Assembly (NCBI GenBank): GCA_947462495.1
Contig: CANHOY010000006.1
Location: 1 to 21,987, forward strand
From: Bacteroidota bacterium
GTDB lineage: Bacteria; Bacteroidota; Bacteroidia; Chitinophagales; Chitinophagaceae
DNA: 21,987 nt
Direction of reading: 5' to 3'
The notes below the pieces were generated by a model, which was given only the letters and a program-made list of their open reading frames with translations, did no database searches and was not told the origin of the DNA. The first letter of the stretch is position 1; the number at the start of each line of letters is the position of its first letter. Made by a program: the position numbers and the translations under genes. Below are positions 14,319 to 21,987 of this stretch, piece by piece.

Positions 14319-16346
14319 TTAATTAATAAAATTCCACCAAACCCCCAGTCTAAACCAAGTGCCTGTACCTGGGTAGTTTTTGGAAGAAAAATTATATCTG
14401 TCCCCAAATGCAGAACTTGTTGATAATAAGGTATTTAAATTTTCTAAACGAACGTAGCCTCTGAAACGCTTAATCATGAAATTTAAAAAGGCATTGGCAG
14501 TGGGCCTATTGTGTAAGGTGTAGTCATTTTGAATATAAAACTGACCGGTTAAAGGCATGTAATAATCTGCTGTGTAATCGGTATGATAAATAACCTCTAA
14601 CCCGGTAGATAAAAAAAGATTTTTATAAAAATTCCCTTCAAATGCAAGCCTTTGTCTGGTTAACAATAAAGGTAAATTTACTGGCGCTGACGGATCTACT
14701 ACTTGAACATTCATCTCGTTGTACCAATTCCAATGGGTGCTTAATTTAATTTTATTACTTGCTTGTGCACGTAAATAGCTAAATGCTTTAGAATATACAG
14801 CTGGCTGATATCCGCTAGAAAAATAATTAAAATTATTAATGAGTTCATAATTGACTGCTAGCTTCCATCCGCTTTTACGATTCCCTGTTTCACCACTAAA
14901 ATTCAAGATATTCTCTTTTTGAATACCATTTAAAGCTATTAAAGGGAACTGAGTAATTCCTAAAAAATTAGTAGAAGGGGTTCGATTACTGTTTTGAAAG
15001 GAAAGTTTTAAATAATTTCCCTTGGAAGAAAGAAGTCTTGACAAATAAAATTGTACATCATAATCGCCAGCATGGTAGCCATTTAAAAATAATTTTCCAG
15101 CTATTAACAAATCCCAAAGTTGATTTCTTGTTTTATTTTTATAGGTTCCAAAAGTATAAATGTTATAGTTATTCCATTTTTTCTGATTAGATAAAATAGT
15201 GTTTAAAATACTATACCCTTGCCCTAATTGTAAAAACTGATTGGCGTTATTTTTTTGAGGATAACTTATAAGACTAAATTCATTGGTTAAAACACTCCAT
15301 GCATCTACAAATTTAATGATAGAATTGGTATCCGTGTTAAAGTTAAAATAGTTTGCATAGTTCGCTGCCTTAGGCGCATTATCTAAAAAAGAATACTCAC
15401 TATTTTCATATTTTATTTCATTTTGAAACCTCAATCGCGGATAAAATAAATGAATGACTACCGTGTCTTTAACTATAGAATCTTTCTGTCCGAAATCATA
15501 AGTTTGACGCCATAGTAATGTATTGCTCTTATAGATATTTCCTGTAGCTATAGAAGTATTAAATGGATTTGAAAAGGCAATGCCACTCACCCCTAATCTT
15601 GTTTCTAGCTCATAAGGATTGTTTAACGACAAGCTATCTAAAAGAGAAGGTTTTATCAACCCCCCATTTTCTGAAGAAGCTGCTTTATTACTAAGCATCA
15701 CCCAAAATGACTCATATCGTTTACGCTTAGATTGAAAATGAGCCGTAATCCGCATATTATTCAAATTTGAATTTTGATTTTTAACATTACCTGGCGAATT
15801 ACTAAAGCGATATTCAAAAGAAAAATTAAACTGTTGTTTTTTATTTTGAGTATGCTTTACTTCAATCATTTGCTCACTCTTATCCCCTATTAAATATCCA
15901 AAGTCGGTATAGGGGCGTGTTGTTTGATAAAAAGGAGTTCCTTCTAAAGTATAAAAATATCTATCATAGGCATGAAAGCCAGCGTCAAAACCCCCTTTTT
16001 GGATTGGCTCAAATAAATAGGATTTAGAAGCAGTTCCTAAATTTCCTAGATTATAGCTGGTATAAGGCAAGGGAAAATGAACAAAAAAATCATTAATACT
16101 TGAATCTAATTGCAGCACTTCATTGCTATTGTATAATTTATAATACAAAGTAATAGAATCAGCAAATTGATCTCGCTTTTGCAATGAATCACTTGATTTC
16201 CCTCCACCCATGCCGCCGCCAAAGCCTCCACCCATACCACCACCCATGCCAGGTCGAGTAAAACCTCCAGGCCTTTGCGCATTTAATTCAAATTGAATCA
16301 ATGTCAATAATACCAAACCTAATAAAATTGATTTCACAAAAGACAT
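14319..16346 (-). CDS. Putative outer-membrane porin with glycine-rich N-terminus
   Basis: A 675-residue protein resembling the Bacteroidota 'putative porin' family (Porin_10 type). A signal peptide ends LNA-Q at 23/24. Directly after it is a low-complexity Gly/Met/Phe tract (about 31-49, repeats of GMGGG), then a long region of alternating polar/aromatic strands typical of a large beta-barrel, with FFVHFPLPYTSYNLGNLG (88-105) and YFYTLEGTPFYQTTRPYTDFGY as conserved-looking segments, and a C-terminal strand ending in aromatic and hydrophobic residues (LGVWWNFIN). It would form a channel in the outer membrane; the substrate is unknown. It follows the purine nucleoside phosphorylase gene by only 12 bases, so the two are likely cotranscribed, which might hint at nucleoside uptake, but that is inference from proximity alone. 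Confidence 0.8.
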   Translation of the reverse strand: MSFVKSILLGLVLLTLIQFELNAQRPGGFTRPGMGGGMGGGFGGGMGGGKSSDSLQKRDQFADSITLYYKLYNSNEVLQLDSSINDFFVHFPLPYTSYNLGNLGTASKSYLFEPIQKGGFDAGFHAYDRYFYTLEGTPFYQTTRPYTDFGYLIGDKSEQMIEVKHTQNKKQQFNFSFEYRFSNSPGNVKNQNSNLNNMRITAHFQSKRKRYESFWVMLSNKAASSENGGLIKPSLLDSLSLNNPYELETRLGVSGIAFSNPFNTSIATGNIYKSNTLLWRQTYDFGQKDSIVKDTVVIHLFYPRLRFQNEIKYENSEYSFLDNAPKAANYANYFNFNTDTNSIIKFVDAWSVLTNEFSLISYPQKNNANQFLQLGQGYSILNTILSNQKKWNNYNIYTFGTYKNKTRNQLWDLLIAGKLFLNGYHAGDYDVQFYLSRLLSSKGNYLKLSFQNSNRTPSTNFLGITQFPLIALNGIQKENILNFSGETGNRKSGWKLAVNYELINNFNYFSSGYQPAVYSKAFSYLRAQASNKIKLSTHWNWYNEMNVQVVDPSAPVNLPLLLTRQRLAFEGNFYKNLFLSTGLEVIYHTDYTADYYMPLTGQFYIQNDYTLHNRPTANAFLNFMIKRFRGYVRLENLNTLLSTSSAFGDRYNFSSKNYPGTGTWFRLGVWWNFIN

Positions 16347-16358
16347 GCCTTATTAGTT

Positions 16359-17186
16359 TTAAGCAATTTCTTTTAACAATGCACTAAAAATAATAGTCAA
16401 CTTTGGCTCTGCAGCATGCGCTGCTGCCAATACCTCTTCATGAGTAATCACATTATTATCTTCCCTAATGCCTAAATCAGTCACTACACTCATGGCAAAT
16501 ACTTTCATACCACAATGAACTGCCGCAATGGTTTCTTGAACAGTGCTCATTCCCACCACATCACCTCCTACATTTTTAATTAGTTTATATTCTGCTTTGG
16601 TTTCAAATGTGGGTCCAGTAACCCCTACATATACACCTTCATGTAAATGAATTTGATTGGCTGCAGCAATTGCTTTTGCTTTTTCAATAAATACAAATGC
16701 ATAGGGCTCACTCATATCAGGAAAGCGTGTTCCCAATGCTTCTTCATTTTTCCCTATCAATGGATTGATTGTAAACAAACTAATATGATCTTTAATAATC
16801 ATTAAATCGCCCACCTTAAAATTTGGATTGACTCCTCCTGCCGCGTTAGATAATAATAAATTTTGAACTCCTAATAATCTTAACACTCGAATAGGGAAAA
16901 CAACTTGTTCTACATGATAGCCTTCATAAAAATGAAAACGCCCTTCCATTACCCATACTTTTTTACCATTTAAAGTACCCAAAATCAATCTTCCTTTATG
17001 CCCCTCTACGGTACTTACTGGAAAATGCGGAATTTCACTATAGGCTATCGAAAAATCTATTTGAATTTCCTTTGACAAATTACCCAATCCACTGCCCAAT
17101 ATTATGGCTGTATTGGCTGTTGTATTAATCTTAGACTTGATGAAGTTAACTGTCTCATTTAATTGCGTCATTAATGGCGTCGTCAT
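16359..17186 (-). CDS. punA: Purine nucleoside phosphorylase, trimeric (PNP-I) type
   Basis: A 275-residue enzyme of purine salvage that splits purine nucleosides with phosphate into base and ribose-1-phosphate in the cytoplasm. Phosphate- and ribose-site residues are present: S32 in GSGLG, H63 in VEGHKG, R83 and H85 with Y87 in EGRFHFYEG, the SNAAGGVN segment at 113-120, E195 in GPTFETKAEY and M213 in VGMSTV. At the position of the purine-contacting asparagine of mammalian PNP (N243) it has D237 in SVVTDLG, as in methylthioadenosine phosphorylases, with H249 conserved after it (THEEV). That could widen or shift base preference toward 6-aminopurines. Length and overall motifs fit PNP better than MTA phosphorylase. 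A promoter-like element lies just upstream, and the porin gene follows after 12 bases. Confidence 0.92.
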   Translation of the reverse strand: MTTPLMTQLNETVNFIKSKINTTANTAIILGSGLGNLSKEIQIDFSIAYSEIPHFPVSTVEGHKGRLILGTLNGKKVWVMEGRFHFYEGYHVEQVVFPIRVLRLLGVQNLLLSNAAGGVNPNFKVGDLMIIKDHISLFTINPLIGKNEEALGTRFPDMSEPYAFVFIEKAKAIAAANQIHLHEGVYVGVTGPTFETKAEYKLIKNVGGDVVGMSTVQETIAAVHCGMKVFAMSVVTDLGIREDNNVITHEEVLAAAHAAEPKLTIIFSALLKEIA

Positions 17187-17205
17187 ACTACCTGTATTTT
17201 AGGCA

Positions 17206-17238
17206 CAAATATAACGACAGTAAGGGATTATAAGGCAA
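17206..17238 (-). promoter_or_regulatory. Putative promoter of the purine nucleoside phosphorylase-porin unit
   Basis: On the minus strand TATATTTG (17206-17213) matches the TAnnTTTG -7 box, with a TTG (17236-17238) 22 bases upstream as a possible -33 box, slightly farther than the usual spacing. The -7 box ends 19 bases before the start codon. Confidence 0.5.
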
Positions 17239-17242
17239 GATT

Positions 17243-18487
17243 CTAGTCCTTAGAGGGAGCAGTTTCATGTTTTAACACCCAATAAGCAATAAACGCACTT
17301 AAAAGCATAAAAAAGGCACCTAATAAAAATGCAGCCCCTGGAAAGTAGATGTGGTGTGGGTCATTTTTTATTGAAAAATAAGAGGTCAAACCAATCATCA
17401 TTGGTGGACCCACAATAGTAGTTAAACTATTTAAACCTGTCAATGAACCTTGCAATTCTCCTTGCTCATTTTTGGGTACATGAACGGAAATTAAAGCTTG
17501 TAATGCAGGTCCAGAAATTCCTCCTAAGCAATAAGGGATTAAAAATAAAAACATCATCCAACTTTGTGATGCAAATGCAAACAAAACTAATCCAATTGCA
17601 TACAAGGATATTCCATAATAAACACTTTTTTCATTGCCTAATTTAGGATTGATGAATCTGATTAAAACTCCTTGCACCAATCCCACTAGCAATCCAATCG
17701 CCCCCAAGGAGATACCAATTGTTTTAGGCGTCCATCCAAACTTGCTAATATTGGCAAAACTCCAATTACTTTGAACTGAATGAGAAGCTAAATAAATAAA
17801 AAGCATGGCAACGATTAATCCAAATACAGCTGGATATTTATTCAAATTTTTCAAAGACCCAATTGGATTAGCTCTTTTAATATCAAATTTTCTTCTATGC
17901 TCCTTATCTAAAGATTCTGGCAAAATAAAATAACCATACAATGCATTGATTAATGCTAAACCTGCGGCCACTAAAAAAGGAATTCTTGGACCAATTTCCC
18001 CAAGCAACCCACCCAATAAAGGACCAATGATAAATCCAATACCAAAAGCGGCACCAATCATGCCAAAGTTTTTAGCTCTACTTTTTTCATCACTAATGTC
18101 AGCCATATAGGCCGCCGCGGTGGTGATGCTTGCGCCAGTAATTCCTGAAAAAACTCGTCCTACAAATAACCATCCAATGCTAGGAGCAAATGCTAAAAAA
18201 ATATAATCCAATCCAAATCCCAATAGGGAGAAAAGTAAAACAGGGCGTCTTCCATATTGATCACTTAAGCTACCTAAAATGGGAGCAAAGAAAAACTGCA
18301 TGGCAGCATAAATAAAAGTCATGTACATCGCTGGCTTTGCAATAGCACTAATATCCGACTTGTCTGTAATATGCAATAAATGCTGAAGTAGTTGAGGTAC
18401 CACTGGAATAATGATCCCCAATCCAATTACATCCAATAAAATTGTGGCAAAAATAAATCCGACTGCTGCTTGTTTGTTACTAGCCAT
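17243..18487 (-). CDS. TetA-like MFS drug exporter (TCR/Tet family)
   Basis: A 414-residue inner-membrane protein with twelve predicted membrane helices, resembling the tetracycline-resistance type of drug:H+ antiporters. Seen motifs: the helix-1 acidic residue D19 in LLDVIGLGIIIPVVP, motif A GSLSDQYGRRP (72-82) in the loop between helices 2 and 3, the helix-4 region GRVFSGITGAS (110-120), and antiporter motif C with its glycines, GAAFGIGFIIGPLLGG (145-160), in helix 5. It ends with a short charged cytoplasmic tail. Many chromosomal proteins with this look are general multidrug or metabolite exporters, so tetracycline resistance should not be assumed. It stands alone between clpB and the nucleoside phosphorylase gene and has its own strong-looking promoter. 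Confidence 0.85.
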   Translation of the reverse strand: MASNKQAAVGFIFATILLDVIGLGIIIPVVPQLLQHLLHITDKSDISAIAKPAMYMTFIYAAMQFFFAPILGSLSDQYGRRPVLLFSLLGFGLDYIFLAFAPSIGWLFVGRVFSGITGASITTAAAYMADISDEKSRAKNFGMIGAAFGIGFIIGPLLGGLLGEIGPRIPFLVAAGLALINALYGYFILPESLDKEHRRKFDIKRANPIGSLKNLNKYPAVFGLIVAMLFIYLASHSVQSNWSFANISKFGWTPKTIGISLGAIGLLVGLVQGVLIRFINPKLGNEKSVYYGISLYAIGLVLFAFASQSWMMFLFLIPYCLGGISGPALQALISVHVPKNEQGELQGSLTGLNSLTTIVGPPMMIGLTSYFSIKNDPHHIYFPGAAFLLGAFFMLLSAFIAYWVLKHETAPSKD

Positions 18488-18507
18488 TGTGTATTGTAGA
18501 ATTGAAT

Positions 18508-18517
18508 GAATCGATTC
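18508..18517. promoter_or_regulatory. Ten-base palindrome at the predicted transcription start of the MFS gene
   Basis: GAATCGATTC is a perfect palindrome just downstream of the -7 box, at about the expected transcription start. Its placement would suit a repressor site, though palindromes of this length also occur by chance. Confidence 0.3.
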
Positions 18518-18519
18518 TT

Positions 18520-18550
18520 CAAATATACAAGTCCTCTAGAACATTACAAA
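18520..18550 (-). promoter_or_regulatory. Bacteroidota-type promoter of the MFS exporter gene
   Basis: On the minus strand TTTG (18547-18550) is followed by exactly 19 bases and then TATATTTG (18520-18527). This fits the Bacteroidota primary-sigma consensus TTTG-N19-TAnnTTTG at both boxes and in spacing, and lies about 32 bases before the ATG. It is the best promoter match in the window. Confidence 0.7.
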
Positions 18551-18576
18551 AAGTAGCTATACACAAATCAATACCC

Positions 18577-21180
18577 TTAAGATTCGTTCCTAAAAACCAC
18601 TACCCCATCAAATATATCTATTAATACTTTTTTAGTTTTATCAATTTCACCACTTAATATTTTTTTACTAAACTCATTAACTACCATTTTTTGAATTAAC
18701 CTTTTTAAGGGTCTTGCCCCCAATTGCATATCGAAGCCTTGTTCAGACAAATAATCTACCAAGTATGGCGTAAATTCTACCTGCATTCCATTTTCAGCTA
18801 CCAAGGCTGTTAAATTATTCAATTGAATTTTTACAATGGCCGCCATTTGTTTTTGCAACAATGGAGAGAACATTATAATTTCATCCACTCTATTTAAAAA
18901 TTCGGGACGAATGGTTTGTTTTAACAATGCCATCACTTCTACTTTAGATTGCTCTGTTTTTTCTTCTACATTTTTTTCAGTTACTCCTTCAAAAGCTTCT
19001 TGTATGATATGACTTCCAATATTACTAGTCATTATAATAATGGTGTTTTTAAAATTTACAGTTCTGCCTTTGTTGTCTGTTAAATGTCCATCGTCCAATA
19101 CTTGCAATAAAATATTCCAAACATCTGGATGCGCTTTTTCTATTTCATCTAACAAAACTACACTATACGGTTTCCTTCTAACGGACTCTGTTAATTGTCC
19201 ACCTTCATCATAACCTACATAGCCCGGAGGCGCCCCCACCAAACGAGAAACTGCATGCTTTTCCTGATATTCACTCATATCAATACGCGTCATCATGGCA
19301 TCATCATCAAACAAATAATTGGCTAACGCTTTGGCTAATTCTGTTTTACCCACTCCAGTCGTACCTAAAAAAATAAATGAACCAATGGGTTTCTTTGGAT
19401 CTTGTAAACCAGCCCTGCTTCTACGTATAGCATCTGATACGGCACTAATGGCTTCCTCTTGACCAACTACTCTATTGTGTAATTCTGTCTCTAAATTCAA
19501 TAATTTATCTTTATCCGATTGCAACATTTTACTCACTGGTATACCAGTCGCTTTGGCCACATTTTCTGCAATGTCTTCTGCATCCACTTCCTCTTTCATT
19601 AATCTCTTTCCATGTTCCCCTAGTTGCTGCAACTGTTTACTCCATTCAATCAATTTTGTTTCTTGATCTTTCACTTTACCGTATCTTATTTCAGCTACTT
19701 TCCCATAATCTCCATTTCTTTCTGCCACCTCTGCCTCTTGTTTTAATTTTTCAATTTCAGATTTTGTATTTTGTACTTTATCGACCAACTCTTTTTCTTC
19801 AGCCCACTTTGCTTTTAAAGTATCTTGTTGCACTGTCAAATTACTAATATCAATATTCAATGCCTTTAATTGTTCCGGATTGTTTTCTCTTTTAATGGCT
19901 TCTCTTTCAATTTCCAATTGACGAATTTGTCTCATCAAAGTGTCTAATTCTTCGGGCATGGAGTTCATCTCCAGTCTTAACTTAGCAGCACTTTCATCAA
20001 TTAAATCAATGGCTTTGTCAGGCAAGAAACGATCTGTAATATATCTGGTTGATAATTCAACAGCAGCAATAATGGCTTCGTCTTTAATACGCACATGATG
20101 ATGTGTTTCATATCTTTCTTTCAAGCCTCTTAATATTGAAATGGCATCTTCTTTAGAAGGCTCGTCAATCATTACTTTTTGAAAACGACGTTCTAATGCT
20201 TTGTCTTTTTCAAAGAACTTTTGATATTCATTTAAAGTAGTGGCCCCAATCGCCCTTAACTCCCCTCTTGCTAAGGCAGGTTTTAATATATTGGCAGCAT
20301 CCATAGCTCCCTCGCCGCCACCAGCACCAACCAATGTGTGAATTTCATCAATAAATAAAATAATTTCTCCGTCACTATCTGCTACTTCTTTCACCACTCC
20401 TTTTAATCTTTCTTCAAATTCACCTTTATATTTTGCTCCAGCAATTAATTGTCCCATGTCCAATGCAAAAATAATTTTGCTTTTCAAATTGTCAGGCACA
20501 TCTCCATTAACAATTCTCATAGCCAAGCCTTCAGCTATCGCCGTTTTACCCACACCTGGTTCTCCCACTAAAATAGGATTGTTCTTACTTCTTCTTGAAA
20601 GGATATGTAAGGTTCTTCTAATTTCCTCATCACGTCCAATCACTGGATCTAATTTTCCTTTATTGGCTAAGTCATTTAAGTTCTTAGCATATTTTGATAA
20701 GGCTTGAAATTGTGTTTCTTGTGTAGCCGATTGTACTTTTTCCCCTTTCCTTAATTCTTTAATGGCGGTCACCAATCCTTTTTCAGTGAGTCCTGCATCT
20801 TTTAAAATTTTAGATGCTGTATCATTCACTTGTAAAATGGAAATCAACAAATGCTCCACCGTAACAAATTCATCTCCAAAAGTTTTTAATGCTCCATTGG
20901 CTTTTAGTAACACACTATTTAAATCTCTACTTACATTAGAAGCAGGTTCCCCACTAAGTTGCTTAGGCATGGAGGGAAGAATCGCATCCACTTTTTGCTG
21001 AATCAAAAGCGGATTTAAATTATTCTTTTTTAATAAAAATTCTGTTGAGCTATCTTTATCTGTTAAAATTGCTTTCAACAAATGCAAGGTTTCAATAGCT
21101 GCATCTTTATTATTATAGGCCAACTGTTGTGCTGCCTGAATGGCTTCCTGTGCTTTAATAGTATATTGACTTAAATTCAT
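18577..21180 (-). CDS. clpB: ATP-dependent protein disaggregase ClpB
   Basis: An 867-residue Hsp100 protein of usual length. ClpB hexamers pull polypeptides out of aggregates through a central pore together with DnaK, in the cytoplasm. Domain order: two N-domain repeats (1-145); first AAA+ module with Walker A GEPGVGKT (206-213), Walker B LFIDE (275-279), pore tyrosine Y251 in YKGEFEER and arginine fingers R331/R332; the long coiled-coil middle domain (about 400-530) that sets it apart from ClpA/ClpC and binds DnaK; second module with Walker A GTTGVGKT (606-613), Walker B LLDE (676-679) and pore segment GYVGYDEG (653-660); and the C-terminal oligomerisation domain. It has no ClpP-binding loop motif that I can see, consistent with a disaggregase. 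It is a single gene; no CIRCE or other known heat-shock operator was found upstream. Confidence 0.97.
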   Translation of the reverse strand: MNLSQYTIKAQEAIQAAQQLAYNNKDAAIETLHLLKAILTDKDSSTEFLLKKNNLNPLLIQQKVDAILPSMPKQLSGEPASNVSRDLNSVLLKANGALKTFGDEFVTVEHLLISILQVNDTASKILKDAGLTEKGLVTAIKELRKGEKVQSATQETQFQALSKYAKNLNDLANKGKLDPVIGRDEEIRRTLHILSRRSKNNPILVGEPGVGKTAIAEGLAMRIVNGDVPDNLKSKIIFALDMGQLIAGAKYKGEFEERLKGVVKEVADSDGEIILFIDEIHTLVGAGGGEGAMDAANILKPALARGELRAIGATTLNEYQKFFEKDKALERRFQKVMIDEPSKEDAISILRGLKERYETHHHVRIKDEAIIAAVELSTRYITDRFLPDKAIDLIDESAAKLRLEMNSMPEELDTLMRQIRQLEIEREAIKRENNPEQLKALNIDISNLTVQQDTLKAKWAEEKELVDKVQNTKSEIEKLKQEAEVAERNGDYGKVAEIRYGKVKDQETKLIEWSKQLQQLGEHGKRLMKEEVDAEDIAENVAKATGIPVSKMLQSDKDKLLNLETELHNRVVGQEEAISAVSDAIRRSRAGLQDPKKPIGSFIFLGTTGVGKTELAKALANYLFDDDAMMTRIDMSEYQEKHAVSRLVGAPPGYVGYDEGGQLTESVRRKPYSVVLLDEIEKAHPDVWNILLQVLDDGHLTDNKGRTVNFKNTIIIMTSNIGSHIIQEAFEGVTEKNVEEKTEQSKVEVMALLKQTIRPEFLNRVDEIIMFSPLLQKQMAAIVKIQLNNLTALVAENGMQVEFTPYLVDYLSEQGFDMQLGARPLKRLIQKMVVNEFSKKILSGEIDKTKKVLIDIFDGVVVFRNES

Positions 21181-21349
21181 AGTATTAATTATTTATAACA
21201 AGGTAGGGTCAAAAGCAAGGCCAATCTATGATATCCGTTAGATTGTCATAAAATACATAGTAAAACGGCATAAAAGTCAGTTACAACAAGGTTTTTCTGC
21301 TATTTTTACATACCCAATTTCAAAACCATCCAATTAACCAAATAGCCCA
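21181..21349. promoter_or_regulatory. Divergent intergenic region between clpB and queG
   Basis: These 169 bases must hold the promoters of both genes. Only near matches to TAnnTTTG were found: TATTTTTA at 21301-21308 toward queG, and TGCTTTTG on the minus strand at 21210-21217 toward clpB. No inverted repeat resembling a heat-shock operator was seen. Confidence 0.4.
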
Positions 21350-21987
21350 TTGAACGAGTTTTCAAATACCGAATTCATTAAAGCAACAGCCCACTCAATG
21401 GGCTTTGATTTCTGTGGCATTGCACAAGCAACTGAGTTAAGTGAAGATGCGAAGCGACTTGAAAAATGGCTGTCGCAAGGTTTTCATGGAGACATGGAAT
21501 ACATGGAGAAAAATTTTGACATAAGAATAGACCCGCGAAAATTAGTACCAGGTGCGAAATCGGTGATTACGTTTTTAAAGAACTATTACCCTCAACCATC
21601 AGATCAAAAAATTGCGAATAAACAAGATGCAAAAATTGCGAAGTATGCTTGGGGTGAAGATTATCATGAAGTGATAAGAAATCAATTACATGAAATACTT
21701 GATATCCTCAGAAAGAAAATTGGTCCCATTGAAGGAAGAGGCTTTGTAGATTCCGCTCCCGTATTGGAAAGATCTTGGGCACAACTAGCAGGTGCAGGAT
21801 GGATTGGGAAAAACGGAAATTTAATTCGTCCTCAAACGGGCTCCTTCTTTTTTTTAGCCACTTTAATTGTAGACTTACCATTACAATACGATGCTCCACT
21901 CGTCAAAGATTTTTGTGGTACTTGTACAAAATGTATTGACGCTTGTCCTACACAAGCCATCTTACCCAATAAAACGATACAAGCCAA
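21350..21987 (+). CDS. queG: Epoxyqueuosine reductase, C-terminus missing at window edge
   Basis: 212 codons are present before the right edge. QueG is the cobalamin- and [4Fe-4S]-dependent cytoplasmic enzyme that reduces epoxyqueuosine to queuosine in tRNA. Motifs seen: HGDMEYME (46-53), RKLVPGAKSVI (63-73), RGFVDSAPVLERSWAQLAG (130-148) with the likely catalytic D134, GWIGKNG (150-156), and the first ferredoxin cluster motif C189-x2-C192-x2-C195-x3-C199-P. The second cluster lies outside the window. The start is taken as TTG at 21350, because an in-frame stop precedes it at 21335-21337 and the first in-frame ATG (21398) would remove the N-terminal helix (NTEFIKATAHSMGFD) expected of the family. 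It is divergent from clpB. Confidence 0.93.
   Translation, partial: MNEFSNTEFIKATAHSMGFDFCGIAQATELSEDAKRLEKWLSQGFHGDMEYMEKNFDIRIDPRKLVPGAKSVITFLKNYYPQPSDQKIANKQDAKIAKYAWGEDYHEVIRNQLHEILDILRKKIGPIEGRGFVDSAPVLERSWAQLAGAGWIGKNGNLIRPQTGSFFFLATLIVDLPLQYDAPLVKDFCGTCTKCIDACPTQAILPNKTIQA

Noticed and set aside
17243..18487. Dedicated tetracycline-resistance gene
   Set aside because: Motifs place it in the TetA-like family, but it is in an ordinary chromosomal setting without a tetR-like regulator or mobile element, so a general exporter is the safer call.
19343..19366. Thr in place of Pro in the second Walker A of ClpB (GTTGVGKT)
   Set aside because: The essential G, K and T are intact and I recall this variant in other Bacteroidota ClpB proteins, so it is not a sign of loss of function.

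Overview
The window looks like chromosomal DNA of a Bacteroidota bacterium, most likely a Chitinophagaceae-type relative (family placement is an inference). Supporting signs seen in the sequence are the AT-rich base composition, signal peptides ending in Ala-Gln, promoter-like elements of the Bacteroidota type (TTTG about 19 bases before TAnnTTTG), a heavy-metal RND pump fused to its TolC-like outer-membrane channel, and a Bacteroidota-type putative porin. No rRNA, tRNA, CRISPR array, insertion sequence or phage gene was seen; the region is a tightly packed, ordinary-looking chromosome segment with one accessory-looking metal-efflux cluster and one poorly characterised ligase/amidotransferase cluster.

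Layout. 1-928 (minus): a YrdC/Sua5-type tRNA threonylcarbamoyladenosine synthase followed 8 bases later by a glycosyltransferase family 9 gene that runs off the left edge. 1031-1843 (plus): dapD (lysine/diaminopimelate synthesis). 1844-2152: a gene-free AT-rich stretch with three consecutive inverted repeats. 2153-3604 (plus): an unrecognised membrane protein with a periplasmic part, one membrane segment and a basic cytoplasmic tail. 3601-4620 (minus): a LuxE/PaaK-like adenylate-forming ligase, convergent with and overlapping the previous gene by 4 bases, and divergent from a three-gene plus-strand operon at 4698-7824: M42 metallopeptidase, class I glutamine amidotransferase, and an ATP-grasp-like protein that may be circularly permuted. 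The last three are closely spaced (1-base overlap, then 8 bases) and are the best candidate here for an undescribed biochemical system.

7831-14260 (minus): a metal-efflux operon read as HMA-domain periplasmic metal-binding protein, a small 132-residue exported or membrane-anchored protein, CusA/CzcA-TolC fusion pump, and CusB-like lipoprotein adaptor. The HMA protein suggests copper or a similar soft metal. 14319-17186 (minus): purine nucleoside phosphorylase followed 12 bases later by a putative porin with a glycine-rich N-terminus. 17243-18487 (minus): a TetA-like MFS exporter with the clearest promoter in the window. 18577-21180 (minus): the ClpB disaggregase. 21350-end (plus): queG (epoxyqueuosine reductase), cut by the right edge and probably using a TTG start.

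Together these are mainly housekeeping functions (tRNA modification at both ends, lysine/cell-wall precursor synthesis, purine salvage, protein disaggregation) around a metal-resistance cluster and an uncharacterised ATP-dependent ligase/amidotransferase/peptidase neighbourhood.
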